Shown: positions 11,270 through 23,283 of the stretch, piece after piece
How positions within the stretch are numbered: the first letter of the stretch is position 1
Layout: every line of letters begins with the position of its first letter
Assembly (NCBI RefSeq): GCF_963855985.1
Contig: NC_087098.1
Location: 11,614,501-11,678,500, forward strand
DNA from: Ostrinia nubilalis
Taxonomy: Eukaryota > Arthropoda > Insecta > Lepidoptera > Crambidae
Direction of reading: 5' to 3'
Length of the DNA stretch: 64,000 bases
The notes under the pieces: generated by a model
What the model was told of the DNA's origin: nothing
Databases searched by the model: none
The model's input: the letters and a program-made list of their open reading frames with translations, nothing else
Program-made: the position numbers and the translations under genes

Positions 11270-11350
11270 ATGGTTAGCGTAGCGACCTAGCGGGTTACAA
11301 TGTCAATTGCGGTTACGTATTCGAATCGCACCAATGGCAAATGTTACAGC
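11270..11350 (+). repeat. tRNA-like segment in array unit 2
   Basis: Diverged version of the unit 1 segment, with CATGGTTAGCGTAGCG as A-box-like and TTACGTATTCGAATCGCACC as B-box-like sequence. Confidence 0.45.
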
Positions 11351-11479
11351 ACGAGAAGTTCTTTATTATGAAATTGAAAGAAATAAATAATACATTATGC
11401 TATACATACCTAGAGTACCTACTAACCTTAATTACAAATTAAACAATATTTTGTATTCGTTTATTTTTGCGGCTAAAAA

Positions 11480-12070
11480 CAAAAAGGGAATCGCGTCTTC
11501 CACACCACTGGAACTTAGTGAGAACCTAGTGTTTAATCCAGTGATATAATGTAGTTTTAAGTCGGTAGGTTAGTACATTGCACAGTTTAGGGGTCAAGCC
11601 AGTACCGGTGAGAGTCAATCGGCCCCATTGACTCTCTTGAGAAAGACTCTTGGTTGAGAATCTTTCAAATTTTGACACCAAGAGGCGTCAGATTGCGAGC
11701 ACAATAGTCTGGGCCTGGAACTATTGCGTCGCGAATGGGACAGAGATACGAATACGCTCTGTCCCGTTCACCGCTCCAACGAGTAGAGACGGATTCCCGA
11801 AGGTACGACCAAGTCAAATGCATTTATACAAAGTCGGAAAAAAAACTTTGTCACCGCGATGTAGAGACCGCTCACAAAATTGGTGAAAACAGTATTTTAA
11901 GAACTTAGTACAGACTGGATTATTTGAGAATATTCTTAGGTGGGTAGTTCTCTTGTATATTTTTATTTTTAATTGAAAATATACCTGTATATTCAAAAAA
12001 TATAATAAAATATTACTTAAAGCACTTGTTTGAGTAAGGACAACGCCATCCCTTGACAACTCACAGAACT
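11480..12070 (+). repeat. MHR copy e (array unit 3)
   Basis: A arm 11480-11511, H1 11737-11745 with 11757-11765, B arm 11775-11800, C box 11838-11863, D box 12036-12070. The H1 loop has one change from copy d (AATACG for AATAAG); the nine stem pairs are untouched. Confidence 0.85.
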
Positions 12071-12352
12071 AGAGTTGCACCCCTCTACATTAGGGGATCT
12101 ACTACACAAAACTTTTGGTTTATTGTTTTCGTCTGTCTCGCTCTTATTCCGGGCATCCTAGAGAGAGTTAAAAAGACGGCTAAAACCGAACATAATTTTA
12201 TCGTCTTCGGACCAACCCCCAGGCCACGTGGTAGAGTTTGTTAGAAACGTCCCATTGAAGAGATTTCTCACGAAGCATTATGAGCCGTAAATGACTGTTT
12301 ATTAGTATCATTTTTATTTTTATGACGAGTTTCAGTCTTTAGTATTATTTGG

Positions 12353-12440
12353 ACAGCCGCCTGGCCTGTTGGTTAGCGTAGCGGGTTACAATGTCAGCTG
12401 CGGTTACGTATTCAAATCGCACCAAGGGCAAATGTTACAG
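12353..12440 (+). repeat. tRNA-like segment in array unit 3
   Basis: CCTGGCCTGTTGGTTAGCG and TTACGTATTCAAATCGCACC. The B-box-like part has lost the TTCGA core (TTCAA), so pol III promoter function is unlikely. Confidence 0.45.
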
Positions 12441-12478
12441 CAGAAGAAGTTATACTTGCTTCACTTCTTTATTATGAA

Positions 12479-12713
12479 AGTAACTTTCCGCCCGCGACTT
12501 TGCCCGCGTGGAATTTTGTCTGTCACAGAAAAAACTTTATGTCGCGCGTCCCTGTTTCAAAAACCGGGATAAAAACTATCCTGAGTCCTTTCTCGAGACT
12601 CAAACTATCTCTATGCCAAATTTTATTAAAATCGGTTCAGTGGTTTAGGCGTGAAAGCAAGACAGACAGATAGAGTTACTTTCGCATTTACAATATTAAT
12701 TATAGAGTATAGA
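12479..12713 (-). mobile_element. Helitron-like element (Lep1 type) in array unit 3
   Basis: Read on the minus strand it starts TCTATACTCTATAATTAATA and contains GTAAATGCGAAAG, then ACCGATTTTAATAAAATTTG, and ends in the GC-rich block CCACGCGGGCAAAGTCGCGG. The final CTAG has decayed to AGTT. Non-coding. The same insertion at the equivalent site in the next unit shows that it preceded the duplication. Confidence 0.7.
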
Positions 12714-12809
12714 TTATAATATTTAAACTATTTATTTTACATCTTTTAAAACGGTCAGCAAATATAAATACGACTCAATCTGTTCTCATTAATTATTGCG
12801 GCTAAAAAC

Positions 12810-13405
12810 AAAAAGGGAATCGCGTCTTCCACACCACTGGAACTTAGTGAGAACCTAGTGTTTAACCCAGTGATATAATGTAGTTTTAAGTCGGTAGGTT
12901 AGTACATTGCACAGTTTAGGGGTCAAGCCTGTACCCGTGAGAGTCAATCGGCCCCATTGACTCTCTTGAGAAAGACTCTTGGTTGAGAATCTTTCAAATT
13001 TTGACACCAAGAGGCGTCAGATTGCGAGCACAATAGTCTGGGCCTGGAACTATTGCGTCGCGAATGGGACAGAGATACGAATAAGCTCTGTCCCGCTCAC
13101 CGCTCCAACGAGTAGAGACGGATTCCCGAAGGTACGTCGTACGACCAAGTCAAATGCATTTATACAAAGTCGGAAAAAAAACTTTGTCACCGCGATGTAG
13201 AGACCGCATACAAAATTGGTGAAAACATTATTTTAAGAACTTAATACAGACTGGGTTGTTTGACAATATTCTTAGGTGGGTAGTTCTTTTGTATATTTTT
13301 ATTTTTAATTGAAAATATACCTGTATATTCAAAAAATGTAATAAAATATTACTTAAAGTACTTGTTTGAGTAAGGACAACGCCATCCCTTGACAACTCAC
13401 AGAAC
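12810..13405 (+). repeat. MHR copy f (array unit 4)
   Basis: A arm 12810-12840, H1 13066-13074 with 13086-13094, B arm 13103-13130, C box 13170-13200, D box 13372-13405. A small duplication (GGTACGTCGTACGACC) after the B arm is unique to this copy and lies outside the stems. Confidence 0.85.
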
Positions 13406-13689
13406 TAGAGTTGCACCCCTCTACATTAGGGGATCTACTACACAAAACTTTTGGTTTATTGTTTTCGTCTGTCTCGCTCTTATTCCGGGCATCCTAGAGA
13501 GAGTGAAAAAGACGGATAGAACCGAACATAATTTTTATTGTCTTCGGACCAACCCCCAGGCCACGTGGTAGAGTTTGTTAGAAACGTCCCATTGAAGAGA
13601 TTTCTCACGAAGCATTATGAGCCGTAAATGACTGTTTATTAGTATCATTTTTATTTTTATGACGAGTTTCAGTCTTTAGTATTATTTGG

Positions 13690-13775
13690 ACAGCCGCCTG
13701 GCCTGTTGGTTAGCGTAGCGGGTTACAATGTCAGCTGCGGTTACGTATTCAAATCGCACCAAGGGCAAATGTTAC
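13690..13775 (+). repeat. tRNA-like segment in array unit 4
   Basis: Practically identical to the segment in unit 3, including the lost TTCGA core, which supports recent duplication of units 3 and 4. Confidence 0.45.
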
Positions 13776-13816
13776 AGCAGAAGAAGTTATACTTGCTTCA
13801 CTTCTTTATTATGAAA

Positions 13817-14048
13817 GTAACTTTCCGCCCGCGACTTCGCCCGCGTGGAATTTTGTCTGTCACAGAAAAAACTTTATCTCGCGCGTCCCTGTTTCAAAAA
13901 CCGGGATAAAAACTATCCTGAGTCCTTTCTCGAGACTCAAACTATCTCTATGCCAAATTTTATTAAAATCGGTTCAGTGGTTTAGGCGTGAAAGCAAGAC
14001 ACAGATAGAGTTACTTTCGCATTTACAATATTAATTATAGAGTATAGA
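13817..14048 (-). mobile_element. Helitron-like element in array unit 4
   Basis: Same insertion as at 12479-12713, differing by a few substitutions and a small deletion (GACAGACAGA reduced to GACACAGA). It marks the age order of the array: insertion first, then duplication of the unit. Confidence 0.7.
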
Positions 14049-14146
14049 TTATAATATTTAAACTATTTATTTTACATCTTTTAAAACGGTCAGCAAATAT
14101 AAATACGACTCAATCTGTTCTCATTAATTATTGCGGCTAAAAACAA

Positions 14147-14740
14147 AAAGGGAATCGCGTCGTCCACACCACTGGAACTTAGTGAGAACCTAGTGTTTAA
14201 TCCAGTGATTTAATGTAGTTGTAAGTCGGTAGGTTAGTCCACATTGCACAGTTTAGGGGTAAGCCGGTACCCGTGAGAGTCAATCGGCCCCATTGACTCT
14301 CTTGAGAAAGACTCTTGGTTGAGAATCTTTCAAATTTTGACACCAAGAGGCGTCAGATTGCGAGCACAATAGTCTGGGCCTGGAACTATTGCGTCGCGAA
14401 TGGGACAGAGATACGAATAAGCTCTGTCCCGCTCACCGCTCCAACGAGTAGAGACGGATTCCCGAAGGTACGACCAAGTCAAATGCATTTATACAAAGTC
14501 GGAAAAAAAACTTTGTCACCGCGATGTAGGGTCCGCACACAAAATTGACAAAATTACTACCTTTGATGACTTCTTACTAAAAGTATTTCTATAGAATCCT
14601 CTTAAATTCATGATCAGATTGTAATAATAATATTTTTCATCAAAATTTAATCAGTAAAATGGGTATATAGTCAAATATATTTCGATGTAACATGCAAAAG
14701 CAAGGGCAACGCCATCCCTTGACAAATCATAGAACTAGAA
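14147..14740 (+). repeat. MHR copy g (array unit 5)
   Basis: A arm 14147-14175, H1 14402-14410 with 14422-14430, B arm 14438-14465, C box 14503-14528, D box 14700-14740 (CAACGCCATCCCTTGACAAA). Between the C and D boxes the sequence is unrelated to units 1-4, yet the boxes and their spacing persist. Confidence 0.8.
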
Positions 14741-14899
14741 ATGCATCCCTATAAGGGCCTCGTCTGTCTCGCTTGCATCCCCTAAATTCCCATGTGAGTA
14801 AGTAAGACGGGGGATGCCGTTATAGGTAGTTTTATGGACTTGCCCTCAGGTACGTGGTAGAGAAAGGCGCTCCATTTGATTGTAGAGATATCTCACAGC

Positions 14900-15544
14900 G
14901 ATGCATTATGAGCTGTAAGTGAATGTAGATAAGTGACATTATTCTATGCTAATATGCTAAGTACATGACTGTTTTTCTTACTTTATTTACTCTTTTCATA
15001 TAATTGCTAGCAGATGTCACAAAATAAAACAGTTATACATATTTTATGTTTAAAGGAATACTTGCATGCCTATTGTTGTATATAAAATATTGTTTAATGT
15101 TAACCCCTTGTGTTACAGGTGGGCTAAAAGTATTTCACCATTTGTTATCTGAGTAAAACATAACATTAACTTTTTTATACTTTTTGTAGAGTCAAGTAAC
15201 ACCCATAGACACTGATATAACGCAAGTAATACACTGGTGTTACACCTCTTTTCATATTTAAAAGTAAGTATGCACGATGACATAATCTAATATAAACTAG
15301 CCAAGTGCGTGTAGTGCACGCGCAGTGTAGACGCGTAGTTGTCCGTCGTTAACACAATATATTTCAGCAAGCAATTACTCCATCTAAAGTCACTTTCAAT
15401 ATTTTCTTCTAAGGAATTTTATTAAGTATGAAATTTTATAATACATGAGTAAAACGACTATTACTCATAAACTAACTGATCTATCTTAATCGCTATAGTT
15501 TTTCTTGAAAGGTCATAAAAATCACTGTTACCATGTTTTTTTTT
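14900..15544. other. Unassigned AT-rich DNA
   Basis: No gene or terminal repeat recognised. Contains a short GTGCGTGTAGTGCACGCGC palindromic patch near 15305-15323. Confidence 0.4.
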
Positions 15545-15960
15545 CAGATTTTCAACCCAACCGGTTAGTTTTTAGATTGGGACGCCGAACAAAAATTGGC
15601 ACTTGAAACTTTAACATTTTGCAAACGGATCCCTAAATCGAAAAATGGTCTTATAAACACCTAAGCCATTTTAAAAGACCTATTCAACGATACCCCACAC
15701 GATGGGGTAGAAGAAGAATAAAAATTCATTCCCTCTTTACATGTAGGGGAGCTACGCTAAAAAATTTTTTTTTACAAAATTTTATCGTACCGTTTTGTCG
15801 GCGTGATTAATATACATACATACCTTCACAAAATAGCAGCTCTCTAGTGCCAATAGTTTCCAAGCAAAACCTCGGACAGACAGACAGACATATCGAAACT
15901 ATAAGGGTTCCTTCCTTGTCAGGACTACGAACCCCAAATAAAAAACTGGCACCTTATGTA
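15545..15960. repeat. Lepidopteran interspersed repeat fragment
   Basis: Contains GACAGACAGACAGACATA followed by AAACTATAAGGGTTCCTT, a pairing that recurs at the end of a very common lepidopteran interspersed repeat. The preceding 350 bases have no frame and no defined start. Class not assigned. Confidence 0.45.
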
Positions 15961-16020
15961 GCAACATAGAAGCTATTTAAAAAAAAAGATCTTTGCGCTC
16001 TAGATTCAGGTGTAATGTAA

Positions 16021-16490
16021 AAAAGGGGGTCAAATCTTCTACATCAGTGTAATTTACTTATTCATTTATTGATCAAGTTTACATCACAGATTCGCTTCCC
16101 GTTAATGAGATTTCTAATAAGACTGATTTACTTAGAAGTAAGTGCAGGATATTTGGTGAGGACAGAATTCAGAACTGTTGTGTCCATATTACCACTGTAT
16201 AGCTAACTGTGTGGAAACGGACCCCCAACAGTACGTATACAGCTGGCGTATATAAACTGAACCAGATTAAAAACTTCAATATCGAGATGCATGATTTTAG
16301 TATAAAACGCTACGATTAAATGCAAGGGGATTGTAATACTACAAGTTTTTAATATCGAATAGCGATTATATTCACACTGTAGGTAATTTTATGTGAATAT
16401 CAGAGCTCTATATATTTTTTTTACTATATTTTCCAGCTGACGGCCTTAAAGTAAAGGCACAGCGCCATCGCTTGACAATCGAAGGAACTA
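16021..16490 (+). repeat. MHR copy h
   Basis: A arm at 16021-16050 begins GGGGGTC and the B arm at 16205-16227 ends GGACCCCC, a third matched state of the outer stem. The core pairs TCTACATCAG with CTGTGTGGA. The C box is degenerate (CTTCAATATCGAGATGCATG, about 16272-16292), and the D box is clear at 16456-16490 (CAGCGCCATCGCTTGACAAT). H1 is not recognisable. Confidence 0.7.
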
Positions 16491-16675
16491 AAGAATGCAG
16501 ACTTTCTACAACGGCTACGCGAAACGAGGGAATGTGGATTAACCAGTGCGGGCTGACTACTGCAAAGGTTTAATAACACTAACAGGTCCTGTGTGATGTA
16601 TAACAGAAACAGAAACTTAACCTTTTTGTTTGAGATACGAGTAGTACCTAAAAGATATTGCGGAATGGGTTCCAA

Positions 16676-17330
16676 GGGAGAGTGAGGACTTTGTTTGTGT
16701 GTTGTTTCTACGATAACTATAATTAATTATTAAATTAATTTATATTTATAATCGTCAATTTAAACAGTTGAAATGCATATTTTCTGTGCTCTACCATGTT
16801 GCTATTATAAAGAAAAATATGTACTTTGCATTGTTTTCCGTCTTACTTTTCTACGTAATTAATCAGGACTAGACAGAAACACTATTTGTAAATTGCTTTC
16901 TACTCCTTGTAATAGCACTCTTCACTTCATCGATGACTATTTTATAATACTAAAAAGAAATCTTCATGCGCACGCGATTAGTCGTGTAATGTAAGAGTTA
17001 TGACTCTACATTACATCGTTTTAACTTATTAGTAAGCTGTGGTTTTATTGACTAATGCCGCCGTGATGGCGTTTAGATACTGAAAATGTTTACTGACAAA
17101 TCACTGCATAGACAAATCCTGTTAAGCTTTCAAATTAGTAGTCTACAAGTTTCATTGGTTTATTCTGTAATTTTCGTTTGTATGCATTTGCCAAGTTATT
17201 TATATACCAACATAATAACATTTTTATTTTGTACAAATTATTTAGAATGGGGTCCAAATAGTTACTCGAATTTTTGTTTCGATTATCGAGCAACGATTTA
17301 CCTATATGCTATCAATTTTGGTATGTATTT
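16676..17330. other. Unassigned AT-rich DNA
   Basis: A 91-codon plus-strand frame (17086-17361) is rich in hydrophobic residues, but it resembles no family and runs into an MHR copy. Nothing else seen. Confidence 0.4.
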
Positions 17331-17332
17331 GT

Positions 17333-17520
17333 CAAGGGAGTCCGATGCTACTACACAGTGAAGCAGTGGTGGGGCAGCGCTGTTCTGACTTTGCCCTAGT
17401 CGCCGCGCGCTGTTGGATGTTGTGACTTCTTTCTGCGCGCGCAGACTGTGATTCTCTCAGGCGCCTTATGAAGCGCTCGCGATTGATGCCTATCTCTGTA
17501 CTGTTGGTAGGGCCCAAAAG
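17333..17520 (-). repeat. MHR copy i, truncated
   Basis: B arm at 17335-17360 (GGGAGTCCGATGCTACTACA on the plus strand), H1 at about 17370-17397 (GGGGCAG..TTGCCCT) and a GC-rich H2 segment (17400-17450, GCGCGC on both sides). The A arm is missing: a non-LTR 3' end takes over after about 17520. Confidence 0.7.
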
Positions 17521-17559
17521 ATAAGGAGACATGTAAAGTGCCCCATAAGGGCTACCTTT

Positions 17560-17632
17560 ATTTTACTATATTTTGACGTTCATAAATGCCACCAGTGGTC
17601 TAAATTGAATAAAATATTTTTGATTTTGATTT
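17560..17632 (+). mobile_element. Non-LTR retrotransposon 3' end (TTTTGATT tail)
   Basis: ACGTTCATAAATGCCACCAG and TGGTCTAAATTGAATAAA are followed by a TTTTTGATTTTGATTTTTG tail. The minus strand at 56146-56215 carries the same segment, so this is the 3' end of one non-LTR family; the coding part is absent. Confidence 0.65.
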
Positions 17633-17639
17633 TTGTAGT

Positions 17640-18034
17640 ATTAACTATAAACAAATTCTGCTAACATGTATGATATTTAGAGTTGACTTTCGTTTTGTCT
17701 TTTATTATTATGAATGTTTCTTAAAATATGTATCATGCTTAAATGTCTTTTAAAGGTCGTGCTAGATTGATTATTTGTAAAATATTTGTAATTTAATTAC
17801 TGCGTTACTATAAAAACCTAATAACGCGCTACCTTACAGCACAAAAAGGCAAGGTCTATCTTTATCAGTTATAGAAACCGAAAAGATCAGTGTAAGTGCC
17901 AAAACCTCATAACAATAATTACTAAATTGTCTCTAGGTATCATTTTGTATAATAGTTTATTTTCGAGTCTCATTGTTTGCTATTAGTAATTAGATTTTTA
18001 TTAATAAACGCAAAATTATAGTTCTTTGCTCAAC
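17640..18034. other. Unassigned AT-rich DNA
   Basis: No feature recognised. Confidence 0.4.
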
Positions 18035-18165
18035 AGTATAAAATAAAATAAATAAAATAAAATCTTTTTATTTACTTTTACAAGAAGGTATTTACATTAA
18101 TCTGAGGCTGGGGCCTACCTAGTAAGTATATGGATATACCTGTGGCAGGAGGCCCCGCTCTTCTT
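18035..18165 (-). mobile_element. Non-LTR or SINE 3' end with ATTTT-type tail
   Basis: On the minus strand GGGGCCTCCTGCCACAGGTA leads through GTAAATACCTTCTTG to an A/T-rich tail of TTTTATTTTATTTATTTTA. This layout is that of a truncated retroposon 3' end. The family could not be named. Confidence 0.5.
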
Positions 18166-18331
18166 ACACTGGTTACGATAATTTAAGTACATAGGTAATC
18201 TTTAACACTAGTATGCAAAATAAAATCATCTTTTTAGATTTCAGTAGAAGTTTTTTACAGAAGCAAATTCTTACAATTTTTAAATATTTAAATAACGGTC
18301 GATTCTCACTGTTTGTAAGTGTACGTGCGTG

Positions 18332-18333
<2 letters not shown>

Positions 18334-18407
<74 letters not shown>

Positions 18408-18424
18408 TGTGTGTGTGTGTGTGA
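18334..18424. repeat. (GT)n microsatellite
   Basis: About 33 GT units (18334-18399), interrupted by GAGAGAGA, then about 8 more. The long Cys/Val and His/Thr frames across it are artefacts of the dinucleotide repeat. Confidence 0.95.
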
Positions 18425-18694
18425 GTTTGTGTGCGATGGGTATACACAAGTATCCACAACAACTATACAAGACTTAAAATTAAATGCTGAACCAATTTAG
18501 ATGAATAAAATTATAGTAAAGATAGAGGAAAGCAAAATTGATTGCTAGTTAGTATGGGGATCAATATTTTTCAAAAATGTAAATTTATGGTATGAGATCT
18601 TGTCTGCTAATTTATTGTGAGATTTGTGAGTCAAACTGGTCCAACCCTCTACCCTGAGCACACGTTATCGACCGGGTGAGTTAGTTCCTTAAAT

Positions 18695-19135
18695 GATCAA
18701 GGGATGGCGGTGTTGCTTCACTAAAAGCAGATGTTTTTAGTATTGTCTAGATAGACTGTACAAAATGGGCTTACAAAAATTATTAATGTTTAGAAATATG
18801 TACTAACACTTAACACAGAAATTAAACCCATAATATCGCAGTTTAACTTAAGCCTGGCTACGTTTTGGATACGTTACCTACATCGCGGTATCAACATTTT
18901 TTTTTGGGCTCAGTATAAATGGTTGCGTTATCGACGTGTACTTGGGAGTCCGTTTCTACACAGGCAAAAAGGAACTGACTACTAACTTACTCACTAGTGG
19001 ACACAAATCAACTTAACCTGTCCTATGAATATTTATATGACTAGTACTAGTATTAGGAATATTAGGAACTTAAGTGTAAAAACCCAAATGCAGACTGATA
19101 ACTTACTGATGTAGAAGATTTGACTCCCTTTTTTA
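18695..19135 (-). repeat. MHR copy j
   Basis: D box at 18695-18720 (plus strand CAAGGGATGGCGGTGTTGC), C box at 18877-18907 (CATCGCGGTATCAAC), B arm at 18944-18965 (GGGAGTCCGTTTCTACACAG) and A arm at 19104-19135 (CTGATGTAGAAGATTTGACT). Both arms carry TTCTACA where copies a, k and l carry GCTACA, a matched change inside the basal stem. Confidence 0.75.
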
Positions 19136-20008
19136 ATTTTTACTCGATATATTTATTTGTATTTTGTGAAGTAATTTGTCAAAAATCAAAATTTAATAAA
19201 AGAGGTAAAAATCTCTTTGTTACCTTTTGCATTTACTGCAGTCGATCAAAGATCAAACTATTACATTGATAGTTGATAATAACGATTAGCAACTTAGTGC
19301 CCAACGTAGAGCCGGGACTTGGAAGAGAAATTTTATACACATCTCACTAATATTTCAATTTAGCACAGCCTGTCTGATATTACATAGAAGTTTTTTCAGG
19401 ATGATTAATCTCATTTTCATTAAATTATTAAGTTCTGTCGATATTACATGATGACTATTATTACATTCTCAAGTAAAATGGCGTTACTACAAAAAAAGAA
19501 GCGTACGTTTTATCTTACCGATTTGTAGTGAAACAAACTGTGAATAATATAATAATAGTATTAGCTAATGTAAAGTGAAATTATATGCTGTAATAAATTT
19601 GGACCTAGGTCATTTATGAAAGGTTTTGAAGGATAGGTCAAATTAAAATTTAAATACCTACTTAATTTTTTTTCATATTATCACCTCGGAAATAAAAATT
19701 AAAAAATAGTATAAAAATAGGCTATGAACTCGTATAGAAAAAAGTCACTAGTCGATAATGGGTCACCGCTCTTATCTACATCCAATGATTGTGTTTTTGT
19801 GTCTTGATCCTAAAAGTAAAATTTTTACCTGAGTGTTGGATGCTTAAAAAATACAACAAAAAGTTAGTCGCGAGCGAGCAAAAGTAATTAATACAAGTTA
19901 TAGTTGTTATCGTACTAAAATTGTATGGTAAGTAGTTATGACGTAATGTATGGACTAAAATTATGAATATTAATAATATCCTCCTTTTTTAAGTCGGTTA
20001 AAAATACA

Positions 20009-20296
20009 AAAAGGAGTCAAAGCTGCTACATCAGTGGGGTGAAGCGAAGTTCACTTCCTCGTTTGCGGTTAAGCAAGGATTAGAACGGGCTTAATTTCAA
20101 TCGCGAGCACCGTGTGAGGTGTCTGAAAGAATCTGGGCACAGCTCGAGGCCTAGGCTCGAGGCGACTGGGGCAGAATCAGAACAGCGCTGCCCCCGCCAC
20201 TGCTCCACTGTGTAGCAACGGACTCCCTGACTGTGAACTTAGCATACTTGTATTATATAACAAGCAGGACCAAAAACTTTGTCATCGCGATGCAGG
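20009..20296 (+). repeat. MHR copy k (array 2, unit 1)
   Basis: A arm 20009-20040, H1 GGGGCAG 20168-20174 with CTGCCCC 20188-20194, B arm 20203-20226, C box 20270-20296 (TTTGTCATCGCGATGCAGG). The H2 position holds CTCGAGGCCTAGGCTCGAG, different in sequence from other copies yet still self-complementary. A D-like CATCGCTTG follows near 20366. Confidence 0.85.
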
Positions 20297-21859
20297 CTCA
20301 ATGTTTTGGAAAATATAAAAGTTTGCTTTATTGCTAGTACAAAAGGGCTCAGTTTTAAAGAAAAGTCATCGCTTGTAAAATCTATACCAGCCTGGTATAT
20401 AACCTGGTATTACCAGGTAGAGACTGTTGGGACAGCTTATTGTACTAGGTCCTCAAAAGACAAATTTAATCTTTATGTTCTTTCTAATAATGGTTACATT
20501 TCACTGTATTGTACGTATACTAAACAAAACAGTGAGGTACTATCAATAATAACATCGGTCATTATCGTTAACTAAACCAGTTTAGGTATTTTACAAATTA
20601 AAAGACAAATAAAGTGAATGGGGCTAAAATATTCAAAGAACTGCTTAGGCACAGAATAAATAGTAGGTATAGCTTAGTTAGGGCACGATCACGACACGAA
20701 GGCCTTACTTACTGAAGGACATCTTCTAAAATAATTCATAAGGTACGATTACAGGCTGGAGACTGAAAAAGAATCACAATTTTGAGACGAATAAGGCTTG
20801 AAAACGATGTACATAATATTATTCTGTGATGGTAATAGAGCAGGCTATACATAATGTTTTAATGTCATCAAAAGGTCTTGCATGATAATATATTTTGTCT
20901 CATTAGCTAGTGTTTGAATGTTGTAGTGCCTAAGTAGATAAATCACTGAGTATCACTGCCGTAGTATTATTATTTTTGTCGATGATCAATCTATTAAATT
21001 AATTGTTGATAATAACGATCGGCAACTTAGACCAATGTAAAGTCGGGAATTTGTCTTCTAATAGGAAGACAAATATTATGTAATCTCACCAATATTTTTA
21101 TTCAGCACAGCTTGTCTAATAATTACATAGAAGTTTTTACAGGTCAATATTCTCATTTTCATGAAATTATTAAATTATTTCGTTATTATTAAGTTCTCAA
21201 GAACAGTGGCGTTACCACAAGGGTTTTATCTTACTGATTTGTATTGAAAGAAATTGTGAAATATTGGGTAATTTAAACTCAAATTAAGCTGTAACGGGGC
21301 CAGGTGATTTAAGAATGGTTTTAAAACTGCTTTAAAATGCTTATTTTGGATGTAAATCTAGGTCAAATTAAAATTTAAATAGGTACTAAATGTTTTTTTA
21401 TAATATCTTCTGAAATAAAAATGAAAGAATATAATATTAGATAACAAACTCGTATTGAATAAAGTCACCAGTAAGTTATCACTCTTATTTCCAAAGCCAA
21501 TGGTATCAGATCACAATGTTTTTATTTTTTGTTTGTCTTTATCTTTAAAGTACATTTTTTACCTGCGCTATGGATGCTTAAATGCATCCGGTAAGTTAGG
21601 CAAGAGCGAACAATTACAAGTTCTGCTTTGTGTAGAACTAGTCCTACTGAATAGCTGTAATAATTTGTTTACTCTTCTTTATTTCACTAATTGGTTGTTT
21701 AGTTTTATGAATTGCTTTCAGACATGCATCCAATTGTGCGTATTGAATCATAATTAATACAAATCATCCTTGTTAAGTTGTTATTGTACTGAAATTTTAA
21801 GGTAGGTAATGTTAATGTATAAACAAAAATTATGATTAGGTATTAATAATAAAAATACA

Positions 21860-22204
21860 AAAAGGAGTCAAAGCTGCTACATCAGTGGGGTGAAGCGAAG
21901 TTCACTTCTTCGTGTGCGGTGAAGCAACGATTAGGTCGGGCTTAGTTTCAATCGCGAGCACCGTGTGAGGTGTCTGAAAGATTCGGGGTACGGCACGAGG
22001 CCAGAGAGACGCATGCGGCGTCGGAGTCGGCGCGCGCAGCGAGTGTCCCCCCATGCAGCCACTGCGCGGCGACTGGGGCAGAATCTGAACAGCGCTGCCC
22101 CACCCACTGCTCCACTGTGTAGCAACGGACTCCCTGACTGTGAACCTAGCATACTTGTATATATAACAAGCAGGGCCTAAAACTTTGTCATCGCGATGCA
22201 GGCA
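21860..22204 (+). repeat. MHR copy l (array 2, unit 2)
   Basis: A arm 21860-21892, H1 GGGGCAG 22075-22081 with CTGCCCC 22095-22101, B arm 22110-22134, C box 22177-22202. The stretch 22005-22070 is GC-rich with two more self-complementary patches: GACGCATGCGGCGTC, and GCGCAGCGAGTG with CACTGCGC. The GC-rich patch stands out sharply against AT-rich flanks. Confidence 0.85.
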
Positions 22205-23283
22205 CAATGTTTTGGAAATATCTAAAAGTTTGCTCTATTGCTAGTACAAAAGGGCTCAGTTTTAAAGAAAAGTCATCGCTTGTAAAATCTATACCAGGTA
22301 GAGACTGTTGGGACTGCTTATTGTACTAGGTCCTCAAAAGACAAGTTTAATCTTTATGTTCTTTCTAATAATGGTTACATTTCACTGTATTGTACGTATA
22401 CCAAACAAAACAATGAGGTACTATCAATAATAACATCGGTCATTATCGTTAACTAAACCAGTTTAGGTATTTTACAAATTAAAAGACAAATAAAGTGAAT
22501 GGGGCTAAAATATTCAAAGAACTGCTTAGGCACAGAATAAATAGTAGGTATAGCTTAGTTACGGCACGATCACGAAGGCCTTACTTACTGAAGGACATCT
22601 TCTAAAATAATTCATGAGGTACGATTACAGGCTGGAGCCTGAAAAAGGAATCACAATTTTGAGACGAATAAGGCTTGTTAATGTCATCAAATTAAAGGTC
22701 TTGCATGATAATATATTTTGTCTCTTTAGCTAGTGTTTGAATATTGTAGTGCCTTAGTAGATAAATCACTGAGTATCACTGCCGTAGTATTATTATTTTT
22801 GTCGATGATCAATCTATTAAATTAATTGTTGATAATAACGATCGGCAACTTAGCCCAATGTAAAGTCGGGAATTTGTCTTCTAATAGGAAGACAAATTAA
22901 TATTATGTAATCTCACCAATATTTTTATTCAGCACAGCTTGTCTAATAATTACATAGAAGTTTTTACAGGTCGATATTCTCATTTTCATGAAATTATTAA
23001 ATTATTTCGTTATTATTAAGTTATCAAGAACAGTGGCGTTACCACAAGGGTGCGTAGGTTTTATCTTACTGATTTGTATTGAAAGAAATTGTGAAATATT
23101 AGGTAATGTAAACTCAAATTAAGCTGTAACGGGGCTAGGTAATTTAAGAATGGTTTTAAAACTGCTTTAAAATGGTTATTTTGGATGTAAATCTGGGTCA
23201 GATTAAAATTTAAATAGGTACTAAATGTTTTTTCATAATATCATCTGAAATGAAAATGAAAGAATATAATATTAGATACTTAA

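Larger units (their letters stand above)
9319..14900 (+). repeat. Tandem array 1: five MHR-containing units
   Basis: Five head-to-tail units start at A arms 9319, 10389, 11480, 12810 and 14147, with periods of about 1.07, 1.09, 1.33 and 1.34 kb. Each full unit contains A arm, H2, H1, B arm, C box, D box, a block with CTGTCTCGCTCTTATTCC, and a tRNA-like segment. Units 3 and 4 are longer because both contain the same 230-bp Helitron insertion. Unit 1 is the most diverged; unit 5 loses homology after its D box near 14900. Confidence 0.85.

Noticed and set aside
10558..14548. Near-identical 73-78 codon plus-strand frames in array units 2-5 (and similar frames in other MHR copies)
   Set aside because: They run across H2, H1, the B arm and the C box. 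In other MHR copies the same boxes are read in different frames or on the other strand, and they break where hairpin loops vary, so they are by-products of tandem duplication.
18173..18500. Long frames of alternating Thr/His or Cys/Val on both strands
   Set aside because: Produced by the (GT)n microsatellite.
21902..22207. A 101-codon minus-strand frame across MHR copy l
   Set aside because: Arises from the GC-rich hairpin block; the equivalent frame in copy m is shifted and copy k lacks it.
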